A DNA stretch of 64,000 nt from the NCBI RefSeq assembly GCF_014190915.1, contig NZ_JACHVU010000018.1, positions 1 through 64,000 on the forward strand, in the 5' to 3' direction. Positions 40,401 to 48,444 of this stretch are shown here, in pieces (within the stretch, counting starts at the first letter, position 1; each line of letters starts with the position of its first letter). The notes under the pieces were generated by a model. That model ran no database searches. It worked only from the letters and a program-made list of their open reading frames with translations, and was not told the DNA's origin. The translations under genes were made by a program, and so were the position numbers. This DNA is from Mycolicibacterium iranicum (GTDB lineage: Bacteria; Actinomycetota; Actinomycetes; Mycobacteriales; Mycobacteriaceae).

Positions 40401-41360
40401 GAAGTCTTCGGCGGTGAGCTTGCCGTCGCGTGCCCGGCGCACGATGTCTTCGTAGGCGGCGATGAACTGCCCGAACTTCATTGTTTCGCAGTTCTTGATC
40501 GCCGCCACCACCAGCGAGCGCTTCCCGTCCTTGCCGGGCAGGTCGATCGCCAGGCCGAGGTTCGTGTGCGCCGGCGTGATCGCGGTGGGCTTCCCGTCGG
40601 TCTCGGCGAAGTGCCGGTTCATGTTCGGGAACTTCTTGACCGCCTGGACGATCGCGTATCCCAGCAGGTGGGTGAACGAGATCTTGCCGCCGCGGGTGCG
40701 CTTGAGGTGGTTGTTGATGACGATGCGGTTGTCGATCATCGCCTTGGCCGGGATCGCGCGCACGCTCGTCGCGGTCGGCACCTCCAGCGATGCCGACATG
40801 TTCTTCACGACGGCCGCGGCGGCGCCGCGAAGCACCTGCGCCTCGTCCTGGTTGGAGTTTGAACTCGACGACGACGCCTTGGCCTTCGCCGGTGCAGAAT
40901 CGCTCTTCGACTCGGACTTGGCCGCGGGGGCCTTCTCGGGGGCCTTCTCTGAGGACTTCTCGGTGCTCTTGGACGCCGGCTTCTCCGAGGACTTCTCGGC
41001 AGGTTTCGGAGCGGACTTCCCGGCCGAGTTCTCGCCCGACTTCTCGGGGGCTTTCTCGGACTCCTTTTCGGGGGCTTTCTCAGAGGCTTTTTCGGGGGCT
41101 TTAGATGCCGGCTTCGACTGCTGAGCCGAGGACCCGTTGGACGCGGCGGGCTTGGGCGCCGGGGCGGGCTCGGGGGGAGACGTGGGCGCCGTGGCGCGCT
41201 TGCCGTTCGATTCGGGCGGGGTGTCGTTCGTGGGTTCGGGGGAGTAGTCGACGAGGAAGTCATGCCAACTGGGATCGACCGACGACGGATCCTCGCGGAA
41301 CTTGCGGTACATCTCTTCGACCAACCACTCGTTCTGACCGAATGGTGAAGGTGAGCTCAC
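37464..41360 (-). CDS. kgd: Multifunctional 2-oxoglutarate decarboxylase/dehydrogenase Kgd (SucA/OdhA)
   Basis: A 1298-aa enzyme of the TCA cycle: thiamine-diphosphate decarboxylase (E1) fused to an acyltransferase (E2-like) domain, characteristic of actinobacteria. FGQNEWLVEEMYRKFREDPS forms the N-terminal helix; residues about 45-175 are a low-complexity linker with many KAPEK/SEK units; the acyltransferase catalytic STYDHRIIQGAESGDF follows; the E1 part has HGDAAFAGQGVVAE, NNQIGFTT, GDDPEAAVWVAK. The protein is about 70 residues longer than I recall for M. tuberculosis (1231), mostly in the linker. GTG 41360 fits the family N-terminus. It lacks the lipoyl E2 domain. GarA is its known regulator. 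Confidence 0.95.
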   Translation of the reverse strand: MSSPSPFGQNEWLVEEMYRKFREDPSSVDPSWHDFLVDYSPEPTNDTPPESNGKRATAPTSPPEPAPAPKPAASNGSSAQQSKPASKAPEKASEKAPEKESEKAPEKSGENSAGKSAPKPAEKSSEKPASKSTEKSSEKAPEKAPAAKSESKSDSAPAKAKASSSSSNSNQDEAQVLRGAAAAVVKNMSASLEVPTATSVRAIPAKAMIDNRIVINNHLKRTRGGKISFTHLLGYAIVQAVKKFPNMNRHFAETDGKPTAITPAHTNLGLAIDLPGKDGKRSLVVAAIKNCETMKFGQFIAAYEDIVRRARDGKLTAEDFSGVTISLTNPGTIGTVHSVPRLMQGQGAIIGAGAMEYPAEFQGASEERINEVGVGKLMTLTSTYDHRIIQGAESGDFLRTIHTLLLDDDFYDEIFRELGIPYEPVRWRIDNPDSIEDKNARVIELIAAYRNRGHLMADIDPLRLDKTRFRSHPDLDINTHGLTLWDLDREFKVNGFAGQTHKKLRDILGLLRDAYCRHIGVEYTHILEPEQQQWLQERIEVKHEKPTVAEQKYILSKLNAAEAFETFLQTKYVGQKRFSLEGAETVIPMMDAGIDQCAEHGLDEVVIGMPHRGRLNVLANIVGKPYSQIFTEFEGNLNPSQAHGSGDVKYHLGAGGTYIQMFGDNDIAVSLVANPSHLEAVDPVLEGLVRAKQDMLDKGNGPDGFTVVPMMLHGDAAFAGQGVVAETLNLALLRGYRTGGTIHIIVNNQIGFTTSPYDSRSSEYCTDVAKMIGAPIFHVNGDDPEAAVWVAKLAVDFRQKFKKDVVIDMLCYRRRGHNEGDDPSMTQPYMYDVIDTKRGVRKTYTEALIGRGDISMKEAEDALRDYQGQLERVFNEVRELEKHEIEPSSSVESDQMVPAGMNTAVDKSLLARIGDAHLAFGEDFNVHPRVKPVLEKRREMAYEGKVDWAFAELLALGTFLAEGKTIRFTGQDTRRGTFTQRHAVIIDRQSGREFTPLDLLTVDSDGNPTGGKLMIYDSALSEFAAVGFEYGYSVGNPDAMVLWEAQFGDFVNGAQSIIDEFISSGEAKWGQLSDVVLLLPHGHEGQGPDHTSGRIERFLLLWAEGSMTIAMPSTPANYFHLLRRHGLDGIHRPLIVFTPKSMLRNKAAVSDLKDFTEMKFRSVLEEPTYDEGDGDRSKVKRILLTSGKIYYELAARKKKEGRDDVAIVRLEQLAPLPKRRLAETLDQYPNAEKFFWVQEEPANQGAWPTLGLTLPEVLPEKLAGIKRISRRAMSAPSSGSSKVHAVEQQEIIDEAFGK

Positions 41361-41457
41361 GGCTGCTATTCGCCTCAATTCTTCGCTTCGGGCCAGCGCC
41401 CAGCAAGCAGCCGGCCACCCCATTTTCAACCCGGTGTGCGGTTCTCCCGCGGTTCCG

Positions 41458-41463
41458 CCGTAT
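41458..41463 (-). promoter_or_regulatory. Possible -10 (TATACG) upstream of kgd
   Basis: Minus-strand TATACG in TTTATACGG lies about 98 nt before the kgd GTG. A CTAGC...GCTAG inverted repeat is just upstream. The rest of the 210-bp gap shows no gene. Confidence 0.3.
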
Positions 41464-41570
41464 AAAGGCTAGCGCTTCTGCTAGGGCGCAGCCCACGCAA
41501 CGTACTTATGGTCATTTCGGTCACATCGCGACGGCTGTCAGACGCCCGTCGAACGGTCGGTCCGGCGCGA

Positions 41571-42314
41571 TCAACGGCGCGGTGCGGGTAGCAGATGCAG
41601 CGCCGACGGCCAGCGCGGCGGCGGATCGCCGAACGCCTTGTGGGCGTTGGCCACGATCTTCTTGCCCATCATGCGGTTCCCGACCCCGCCCACGACGGCA
41701 CCGATCCCCACCGGCAGCATCTTCCCGAAAGCCAGGGCGCCGCGCTTGAGCGTGTAGCGCTTCACGAAGTAGCGCAGCAACCGCGAATTGAGTTGCGACA
41801 GCGCGGGCAGCGGCAGCGTGGCCGCTCCGTCCGACACCCAGGCGCCGCTGGTCCGGCCGGGGCCGATGAGGTCGGCGACGGCACGCTTGCTGTCCTCCCC
41901 GACGAGGACCGAGAGCACCAACGCGCGGCGCCGTTCGCGATGCTCGACGGGGATGCCGTGCACCTCGGCGACCGCCAGCACGTACAGCGCCGTCGCCTCC
42001 AGGAAGACGACCGTCTCACCCGCGACCGCCGACATGGCGATGAGGGTGCCGATCCCGGGATACGCGGCCGCCGAACCGACGGCGGCGCCACTGGCCATGA
42101 CAGTAGCCATGTACTGCTTGTCCAGCTTGCCGATGATCTCCGCCGGAAACGCATTCGGGTTGCCCTCGCGCAGCCGGTCGACGTACGCCTTCACCGCTGG
42201 ACCCTGGACTTTCGCTCCGCGCTCGATGATCTGCGACAGCACCTTCGCGGCGACACCCGGATCGTCGTCGGGCACAGCCGGGACCTGGCTCTTGGTTCGT
42301 GATCTGGCACTCAT
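41571..42314 (-). CDS. Conserved membrane-associated protein (Rv1249c type)
   Basis: A 247-aa protein, basic and helical. A hydrophobic stretch at about 73-100 (ATVMASGAAVGSAAAYPGIG, TLIAMSAVAGETVVF) continues to YVLAVAEVHG; another small hydrophobic stretch lies near 205 (LPVGIGAVVGGVGNRM). The middle and C-terminus resemble EcsC-like membrane-associated proteins, but the match is loose. GGGAGG precedes the ATG. It follows the order of M. tuberculosis Rv1249c next to kgd. Function unknown. Confidence 0.75.
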   Translation of the reverse strand: MSARSRTKSQVPAVPDDDPGVAAKVLSQIIERGAKVQGPAVKAYVDRLREGNPNAFPAEIIGKLDKQYMATVMASGAAVGSAAAYPGIGTLIAMSAVAGETVVFLEATALYVLAVAEVHGIPVEHRERRRALVLSVLVGEDSKRAVADLIGPGRTSGAWVSDGAATLPLPALSQLNSRLLRYFVKRYTLKRGALAFGKMLPVGIGAVVGGVGNRMMGKKIVANAHKAFGDPPPRWPSALHLLPAPRR

Positions 42315-42456
42315 GGGCGTACCTCCCTGTGTGAACCTGATTTCAGGCTAACCGTTGTCCAACGAACGGCGGCGAACCCCACGTGCCCGAACGTGATTGC
42401 GCTCACTGTTGCGGGATCGGGGAAGAAAATATTGAGAAGCGTCGCTAACCAAGTGC

Positions 42457-43752
42457 ATGGCAGTATCCCCAGACGTGGACGTGAAGCCCCAGCCGGTCGG
42501 GTCGCCGCCGAACCAGCTCCCGATGCCGAATCGCATCAAGATGATCGTGGTGCTCGGGCTGCTCGTCGCGCTCGGTCCGCTGACGATCGACATGTATCTG
42601 CCCGCGCTGCCGAAGATCGCCGAGGAGCTGTCGGTGTCGTCGTCGGTCGCTCAGCTCACGCTGACCGGCACCCTGGCCGGACTGGCGATCGGCCAGCTGG
42701 TGATCGGCCCGCTGTCGGACTCGCTGGGCCGCCGCAAGCCGCTCTTCGCCGGCATCGTGCTGCACATGCTCGCGTCGCTGCTGTGCCTGTTCGCCCCGAA
42801 CATCGCGGTGCTCGGCATCGCGCGCGGGCTCCAGGGCATGGGAGCTGCGGCCGGAATGGTCGTGGCGATCGCCGTCGTCGGTGACCTGTACAAAGATTCC
42901 GCCGCCGCGACGGTGATGTCGCGGCTGATGCTGGTACTCGGCGTGGCCCCCGTCCTGGCGCCGTCGCTGGGAGCCGCGGTGCTGGTGCACGGCTCCTGGC
43001 ACTGGGTATTCGCAGCGCTCGTCGTGGTCGCCGGGGCCCTGCTGGTCATGGCAGTGCTCGCGCTCCCTGAGACCCTGCCCGTCAGCCACCGCCGACCGCT
43101 GAAGATCCGCGGTATCTCGCTGACCTACCTCGAGCTCCTGCGCGACGTCCGATTCGTCATCCTCGTGCTCATCGGCGCGCTCGGAATGTCGGGCCTGTTC
43201 GCCTACATCGCCGGTGCCTCGTTCGTCCTGCAGGGCCGGTTCGGCCTCGGGCAGACGGCGTTCGCGCTGGTGTTCGGTGCCGGCGCGATCGCACTGATCG
43301 GCACCACCCAGTTCAACGTGGTTCTGCTCAAGCGGTTCAGCCCGCAGCAGATCATGCTGTGGGCGCTGGTCGCCGCTTCGGTGTCGGGTGCGGTGTTCGT
43401 CGCGCTGGCCGCCGGCCACGTCGGCGGGCTCTTCGGCTTCGTCGTCCCGGTATGGGCGATCCTCGCGGCGATGGGTCTGGTCATCCCGAATGCACCGGCC
43501 GTCGCGTTGACGCGGCACCCGGACGCGGCCGGAACCGCCGCGGCACTGCTGGGCGCGGTGCAGTTCGGGCTGGGCGCCGCGATCGCACCGGTGGTCGGCG
43601 TGCTCGGCAACGACGAGCTGGCGATGGCGGTCGTGATGGCCGCGGGCGTGATCGTCGCGCTGACGGCGTTGTTGGTGACCGGTGTGCACCGGAACACTGC
43701 GCCGGCTCGCGTGCCTGGTGACGCCGTCGCCGAGCCCGCATCGCCGCGCTGA
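42457..43752 (+). CDS. Bcr/CflA-family multidrug MFS transporter
   Basis: A 431-aa MFS protein with 12 predicted helices. TIDMYLPALPKIAEEL after TM1 is the Bcr/CflA hallmark, QLVIGPLSDSLGRRKPLF is the MFS motif A between TM2 and TM3, and RGLQGMGAAAGMV lies on TM4. It is a proton-driven drug exporter; substrates for the family include bicyclomycin and chloramphenicol, but the actual ones here are unknown. No matching gene is recalled at this place in M. tuberculosis, so it is probably a lineage insertion. A second MFS gene follows. Confidence 0.88.
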   Translation: MAVSPDVDVKPQPVGSPPNQLPMPNRIKMIVVLGLLVALGPLTIDMYLPALPKIAEELSVSSSVAQLTLTGTLAGLAIGQLVIGPLSDSLGRRKPLFAGIVLHMLASLLCLFAPNIAVLGIARGLQGMGAAAGMVVAIAVVGDLYKDSAAATVMSRLMLVLGVAPVLAPSLGAAVLVHGSWHWVFAALVVVAGALLVMAVLALPETLPVSHRRPLKIRGISLTYLELLRDVRFVILVLIGALGMSGLFAYIAGASFVLQGRFGLGQTAFALVFGAGAIALIGTTQFNVVLLKRFSPQQIMLWALVAASVSGAVFVALAAGHVGGLFGFVVPVWAILAAMGLVIPNAPAVALTRHPDAAGTAAALLGAVQFGLGAAIAPVVGVLGNDELAMAVVMAAGVIVALTALLVTGVHRNTAPARVPGDAVAEPASPR

Positions 43753-43843
43753 CCGGCCGTCGCTGACTTGTCGGGACAACCGGCGGACCGTAGCGTCGGG
43801 CCGAACTGATCATCTCCTGATGGATATCTGACTGACTCCCACC

Positions 43844-45673
43844 ATGTTCGATTCTGTGACGCCGCGCGCCCGGGGCGCCAACCCGTGGCATGCGCTGTGG
43901 GCCCTGCTCATCGGGTTCTTCATGATCCTGGTCGACGCGACGATCGTCGCGGTCGCCAACCCGGCGATCATGGCCGGCCTCGGCGCCGGCTACGACTCGG
44001 TGATCTGGGTGACGAGCGCCTACCTGCTGGCCTATGCGGTACCGCTGCTGGTGGCGGGGCGCCTCGGGGACCGGTACGGGCCCAAGAATCTGTACCTGGC
44101 CGGCCTCGCCGTCTTCACCGCGGCGTCGCTGTGGTGCGGGCTGGCGGATTCGATCGGCACGCTGGTCGCCGCCCGGGTCGTCCAGGGCGTGGGCGCGGCG
44201 ATGCTGACGCCGCAGACCATGACCGTCATCACGCGGACGTTCCCCGCGCACCGTCGCGGGGTGGCGATGAGCGTATGGGGCGCCACGGCGGGGGTGGCCA
44301 CGCTTGTGGGCCCCCTGGCCGGCGGGGTGCTCGTCGACCATCTGGGCTGGCAGTGGATCTTCATCGTCAACGTGCCCGTGGGCATCCTCGGCCTGGCCCT
44401 GGCGGTCTGGCTGGTCCCGTCGCTGCCCACCCAACCGAACCAGCGGTTCGACGTGCCCGGCGTCGTGCTTTCCGGCGTCGGGCTCTTCCTCGTCGTGTTC
44501 GGCCTGCAGGAGGGGCAGACCCACGACTGGGCCGCCTGGATCTGGGTCACCATCCTCGCCGGCGTCGCCGTGATGGCGGCGTTCGTCTACTGGCAGAAGA
44601 TCAACACGGGCGAACCCCTGATCCCCCTCGTCATCTTCCGCGACCGCAACTTCTCCATGTCGAACCTCGGCGTCGCGGTCATCGGCTTCGTCGCCACCGG
44701 GATGATCCTGCCGCTGATGTTCTACGCCCAGGCGGTCTGCGGGCTCACCCCGACGCGCGCGGCGCTGCTGACCGCCCCGATGGCGGTCGCCACCGGGGTG
44801 CTGGCCCCGTTCGTCGGCAGGCTCGTCGACCGCTCGCACCCGCGGTCGGTGGTCGGCTTCGGCTTCTCTCTGATGGCGATCGGCGTTACCTGGCTGTCCA
44901 TCGAGATGACGCCCGACACCCCGATCTGGCGTCTGGTGCTGCCGCTGACGGCGATGGGTGCGGCGATGGCGTTCATCTGGTCTCCGCTGGCGGCCACCGC
45001 CACCCGCAACCTGCCCCCGCAGCTGGCCGGTGCGGGCTCCGGTGTGTACAACACCACCCGGCAGGTCGGCTCGGTCCTGGGTAGCGCCGGCATGGCAGCG
45101 CTGATGGCCTCCGAGCTCTCGTCGAAGCTTCCGGGCCCGGGGGGCGCGTCCGCGCAGGCCGGAGGCCAGGTCGCCCAGCTCCCCGGGTTCCTGCACGCGC
45201 CGTTCGCTCTCGCGATGTCCCAGTCCATGCTGCTACCGGCCTTCGTCGCGCTGTTCGGCGTCGTCGCCGCGCTGTTCCTGCTCGGGTGGTTCGGGACGCC
45301 GGCAGTGTCGGGGCCGGCATCGCAGGCGTCTGCGACGCGGGAACCGCAGGAGGTTTTCGATCCCGACCACGACCTCTACTGGGCCGACGGCGAGGACGAC
45401 TACGTCGAGTACGAGGTGACCTGGGAGGACGACGAGGCCCACGAGCCGGCGCCGGCCGGCGCCCTGGTCGACACCGATGTCCTCGAGCGGGTCACCGATC
45501 CGCGCGGCTCCGACGTCGAACCGCCGCAGCGCGAGCCCACAACCGAGCGGGAGTGGCGCAGCATCCTCGACGACCTGCTCGACGAGCAGAACGGACGCGG
45601 GCACAACGGCTCCGGCGTACCGGCGGTCGGCGACGGCCCGGGGGCCGTCGACGGCCGGCACTCCCGCAGCTAG
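43844..45673 (+). CDS. EmrB/QacA-type (DHA2) MFS drug transporter with long C-terminal tail
   Basis: A 609-aa protein with 14 predicted helices up to about residue 485. DATIVAVANPAIMAGLGAGY after TM1, RLGDRYGPKNLYLAGL as motif A, RVVQGVGAAMLTPQTM and GPLAGGVLVDHLGWQWIFIV are typical of DHA2 exporters. Residues 490-609 are an unusual acidic, hydrophilic cytoplasmic tail (DPDHDLYWADGEDDYVEYEV). It corresponds to Rv1250. The stop TAG overlaps the stop of the convergent FAD gene (shared CTAG). Confidence 0.9.
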   Translation: MFDSVTPRARGANPWHALWALLIGFFMILVDATIVAVANPAIMAGLGAGYDSVIWVTSAYLLAYAVPLLVAGRLGDRYGPKNLYLAGLAVFTAASLWCGLADSIGTLVAARVVQGVGAAMLTPQTMTVITRTFPAHRRGVAMSVWGATAGVATLVGPLAGGVLVDHLGWQWIFIVNVPVGILGLALAVWLVPSLPTQPNQRFDVPGVVLSGVGLFLVVFGLQEGQTHDWAAWIWVTILAGVAVMAAFVYWQKINTGEPLIPLVIFRDRNFSMSNLGVAVIGFVATGMILPLMFYAQAVCGLTPTRAALLTAPMAVATGVLAPFVGRLVDRSHPRSVVGFGFSLMAIGVTWLSIEMTPDTPIWRLVLPLTAMGAAMAFIWSPLAATATRNLPPQLAGAGSGVYNTTRQVGSVLGSAGMAALMASELSSKLPGPGGASAQAGGQVAQLPGFLHAPFALAMSQSMLLPAFVALFGVVAALFLLGWFGTPAVSGPASQASATREPQEVFDPDHDLYWADGEDDYVEYEVTWEDDEAHEPAPAGALVDTDVLERVTDPRGSDVEPPQREPTTEREWRSILDDLLDEQNGRGHNGSGVPAVGDGPGAVDGRHSRS

Positions 45674-47061
45674 GCGCCGCCCATCAGCGCGGCGAGCTCG
45701 CCGTTGGTTTTGGTGAGCGCCACCGCCAACGCGCCCATCGCGCGATCGCGGACCCGCTCCTTGCCCGGCGGGAATTCGGGGAACAGGTTGCGGACCGCAT
45801 TCAGCCGCGCCGCCTGCAGCCACGACATCAGTTCCGGGTCCTGCACCCAGCGCATGGTGGCGGTGTTGTCCTCCATCGCGTGCCGGAGCCAGTCGATCGG
45901 GACGTCGGGATGGGTGATCGGGACACACAGCTCGTTGCGCGTCGGGTCGTCGCCGTAGGTCGCTTCGACGTGGGCGATGAACGCCGAGCTGAACACCTGC
46001 TGACAACTGCGGACACTCTGCAGGGTGATCCGGTCGCCGTCGAACACAGGTACCGACGGCGGGCGCGGCAGGCCCTGGGTGGTGCAGTCGACGTACAGCG
46101 ACGGACCGGCGGCGAGGGCGCCGTCGCGCAGCCGGATCCGGTCGTGCTCGACGTGCTCGAGGTGGCCCAGCCGCACCACGTCCTCGATCAGCCGCAGATG
46201 CTCCAGCTCACGCTCGGACACGATCGCGCAGTGGTACATCGTGGGCTCTACCGACGGGTCCAGTCGGAACAGGATCTCGGCGGCCTCCAGCCGCCGGAAG
46301 AGGTCGTCGGGCGACGACGCCTCCGCGATCGCCTCCATCCTGGCCGCCATGGACGCCCGCAGGCGCCAGGCGAAGTCGGCGCCCGGCTGGATGTTCGCGC
46401 GGTTCAGCAGCCACGAGTCGCGCGGCTTGACCCACCGCACCTTCTGCGCGGGGACGCCGTTGCGCAACAGCCACAAACAGCAGTCCATACCCGTCTTGCC
46501 GCCACCGACGACGGTGAAGTGGTCGTGGTCGCCGGCCCGCCTCGGTAGGTCGTTGGGGGCGACGACGCCGATCCCGTCGGCGACCGAGAACGGCGCCGAG
46601 CGCATCGATTGCACGATGGTCAGCAGGTAGGTCGCATCGACGGTGCGGCGCCGCACGGTCACCTGCTGCTCGCGGCCGTCGAGGGTGCGGATCCGGCCGT
46701 CGCCGAGGTAGCGGGTCATCGGCAGGTAGGTCAGCCGCCCGGTGGGCAGCATGTGGTTGCGCATCACCTGGTCGTAGTAGGCGCACACCTCGTGCCCGCT
46801 CGCGAGCTCGAAGAACCCCTCGTTGAAGCCGCTGCGGTCGACCGAGTCCTCGTTGCCCAGTGCGTGCGAGTTGACGCCGTAGTAGGCCGAGGGCTGATGC
46901 AGGCGCACGAACGGGTAGACGGAGTTCCAGTGCCCGCCGGGCTGGTGGTTCTCGTCGACGAGCACGATGGTCGCGTCGCTCTCGGCCAGGAGGGTGTCGA
47001 CGAACGCCATTCCCATGGCGCCCGCTCCCACGACGAGGTAGTCAGCTTCGATGCTGGTCAT
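45670..47061 (-). CDS. FAD/NAD(P)-binding oxidoreductase, monooxygenase-like
   Basis: A 463-aa flavoprotein. The FAD Rossmann loop is LVVGAGAMGMAFVD at about 9-22 and PGGHW at about 41-45; a second nucleotide loop VVGGGKTGMDCCLWL lies at about 184-198, as in flavin monooxygenases. The substrate is unknown. The gene is convergent with the DHA2 gene and followed upstream (24 nt) by the FAD-linked oxidase gene on the same strand, so cotranscription from the nuclease-helicase gene through both is possible. A -10-like TACCGT lies 8 nt before the start. Confidence 0.78.
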   Translation of the reverse strand: MTSIEADYLVVGAGAMGMAFVDTLLAESDATIVLVDENHQPGGHWNSVYPFVRLHQPSAYYGVNSHALGNEDSVDRSGFNEGFFELASGHEVCAYYDQVMRNHMLPTGRLTYLPMTRYLGDGRIRTLDGREQQVTVRRRTVDATYLLTIVQSMRSAPFSVADGIGVVAPNDLPRRAGDHDHFTVVGGGKTGMDCCLWLLRNGVPAQKVRWVKPRDSWLLNRANIQPGADFAWRLRASMAARMEAIAEASSPDDLFRRLEAAEILFRLDPSVEPTMYHCAIVSERELEHLRLIEDVVRLGHLEHVEHDRIRLRDGALAAGPSLYVDCTTQGLPRPPSVPVFDGDRITLQSVRSCQQVFSSAFIAHVEATYGDDPTRNELCVPITHPDVPIDWLRHAMEDNTATMRWVQDPELMSWLQAARLNAVRNLFPEFPPGKERVRDRAMGALAVALTKTNGELAALMGGA

Positions 47062-47085
47062 CGTGGGCCACGGTACAGAAGTGGG

Positions 47086-48444
47086 TCAGCTGAACAACAC
47101 CGCGCGGTTCAGATAGCCGGTGGGGTCGAAGGCGGCCTTCACCGCGCGCATCGTGGCGATGTCGGCCTCGGTGCGGGCCATCGCGAGGTAGTCGCGCTTG
47201 CGGGTGCCGACGCCGTGTTCGGAGCTGACGTTGCCGCCGTGGCGCGCGATGAGCGTCATCATCGCCGAGTAGAGCGCACGTTCGTCCTCTCCGGTCAGGT
47301 CGAAGCGCACGATGTTCAGGTGCAGGTTGCCCTCCCCGATGTGCCCGAACAGCACCGGAATCGCCTCGGGCGCATGCTCGGCGACCAGCGCGACGGCGTC
47401 TGTGGCGAACTCCTGGATGCTCGAAAGGGGAAGCGAGACATCGAATTTCAGTGGCGGACCGTAGACGCCGAGAACCTCGGCGACCGCTTCGCGCACCTGC
47501 CACAGCCGCTGCTGGGCAGTGGTGTCCACACCGACGGCCGGTTCGCCGCACAGGTCGGCGTCCTCGAGCGCGTCGGCCAGTCGGTCGGTCAGATCGGTGT
47601 CGCCGGACAGCTCGATCAACAGCTGCCACGCGCCGTCGACGGGCGCGGCCACCCCGGCGTGTTCGGCGGTCAGCGCGCTGGCCCGGGCGTCGATCAGTTC
47701 CAGAGCCGCGATGCCTTCCATGTCGCGGAAGGCGCGGCCGGTCGCGATGAGGGAGTCCAGGTCGGCGAAACCGCAGATGGCGGTGACCCGGTGACGCGGA
47801 AGGGGGTGCAGCCGCAGATCCAGCGCGGTGATCACCCCGAGCGTGCCCTCCGCCCCGACGAACAGCGACGCCAGGTCATAGCCGGTGTTGTCGCTGCGCA
47901 CCTGGCTGTGGCGGTGCACCACGGTGCCGTCGGGCAGCACGACGTCGAGCCCGATCACCTGCTCGCCCATGTTGCCGTAGCAGACCGTGCGCAGCCCGCC
48001 GGCGTTCGTGGAGGCCATGCCGCCGACGGTGGCGGAGTCCCGCGCCGCGAGGTCGACCCCGAACACCAGGCCCGCGGCCGCGGCGGCCCGCTGCACCTCG
48101 GCCAGCGTCACGCCGGCGCCGACCCGGACCCGGCGCTCCTCGACGTCGACGTCGCCGAGGTCGCGCAGGCGCTCCGTCGACAGCAGGACGTCGTCGTGTT
48201 CGGGCACAGTGCCGGCGACCAGGGAGGTGCGCCCGCCCTGGACGGTGACGTTGACCCCGGCGTCGCGGCATGCGCGCAGCACAGCGGCCACCTCGTCGGT
48301 CGACCCCGGACGCACCAGCGCCGCCGCGTGGCCCCGGTAGCGCCCGGTGTGGTCGATGCTGCGACCGTCGAGCACGTCGCCGTCGGTGATCACGTGGGCG
48401 GCTCCGACGATCCCGGCGAGCTGCTCGGTCAGGGCTGAGGTCAC
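47086..48444 (-). CDS. FAD-linked oxidase (GlcD / D-lactate dehydrogenase type)
   Basis: A 452-aa PCMH-type flavoprotein. VTVQGGRTSLVAGTVPEHDD and SATVGGMASTNAGGLRTVCY are FAD-domain motifs (the GGM-x-NAGG loop), and the C-terminal FAD-linked oxidase domain ends with the metal-site SSEHGVGTRKRDYLA. It oxidises a 2-hydroxy acid such as D-lactate or glycolate; the exact one is unknown. GTG 48444 overlaps the helicase stop (GTGA), so it depends on translation of that gene. A paralogue lies at 59144-60505. Confidence 0.85.
   Translation of the reverse strand: MTSALTEQLAGIVGAAHVITDGDVLDGRSIDHTGRYRGHAAALVRPGSTDEVAAVLRACRDAGVNVTVQGGRTSLVAGTVPEHDDVLLSTERLRDLGDVDVEERRVRVGAGVTLAEVQRAAAAAGLVFGVDLAARDSATVGGMASTNAGGLRTVCYGNMGEQVIGLDVVLPDGTVVHRHSQVRSDNTGYDLASLFVGAEGTLGVITALDLRLHPLPRHRVTAICGFADLDSLIATGRAFRDMEGIAALELIDARASALTAEHAGVAAPVDGAWQLLIELSGDTDLTDRLADALEDADLCGEPAVGVDTTAQQRLWQVREAVAEVLGVYGPPLKFDVSLPLSSIQEFATDAVALVAEHAPEAIPVLFGHIGEGNLHLNIVRFDLTGEDERALYSAMMTLIARHGGNVSSEHGVGTRKRDYLAMARTEADIATMRAVKAAFDPTGYLNRAVLFS

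Noticed and set aside
37968..40862. Plus-strand open frame of 964 codons opposite kgd
   Set aside because: Shadow of the Kgd frame; no signature or hydrophobic pattern, and Kgd is certain on the other strand.
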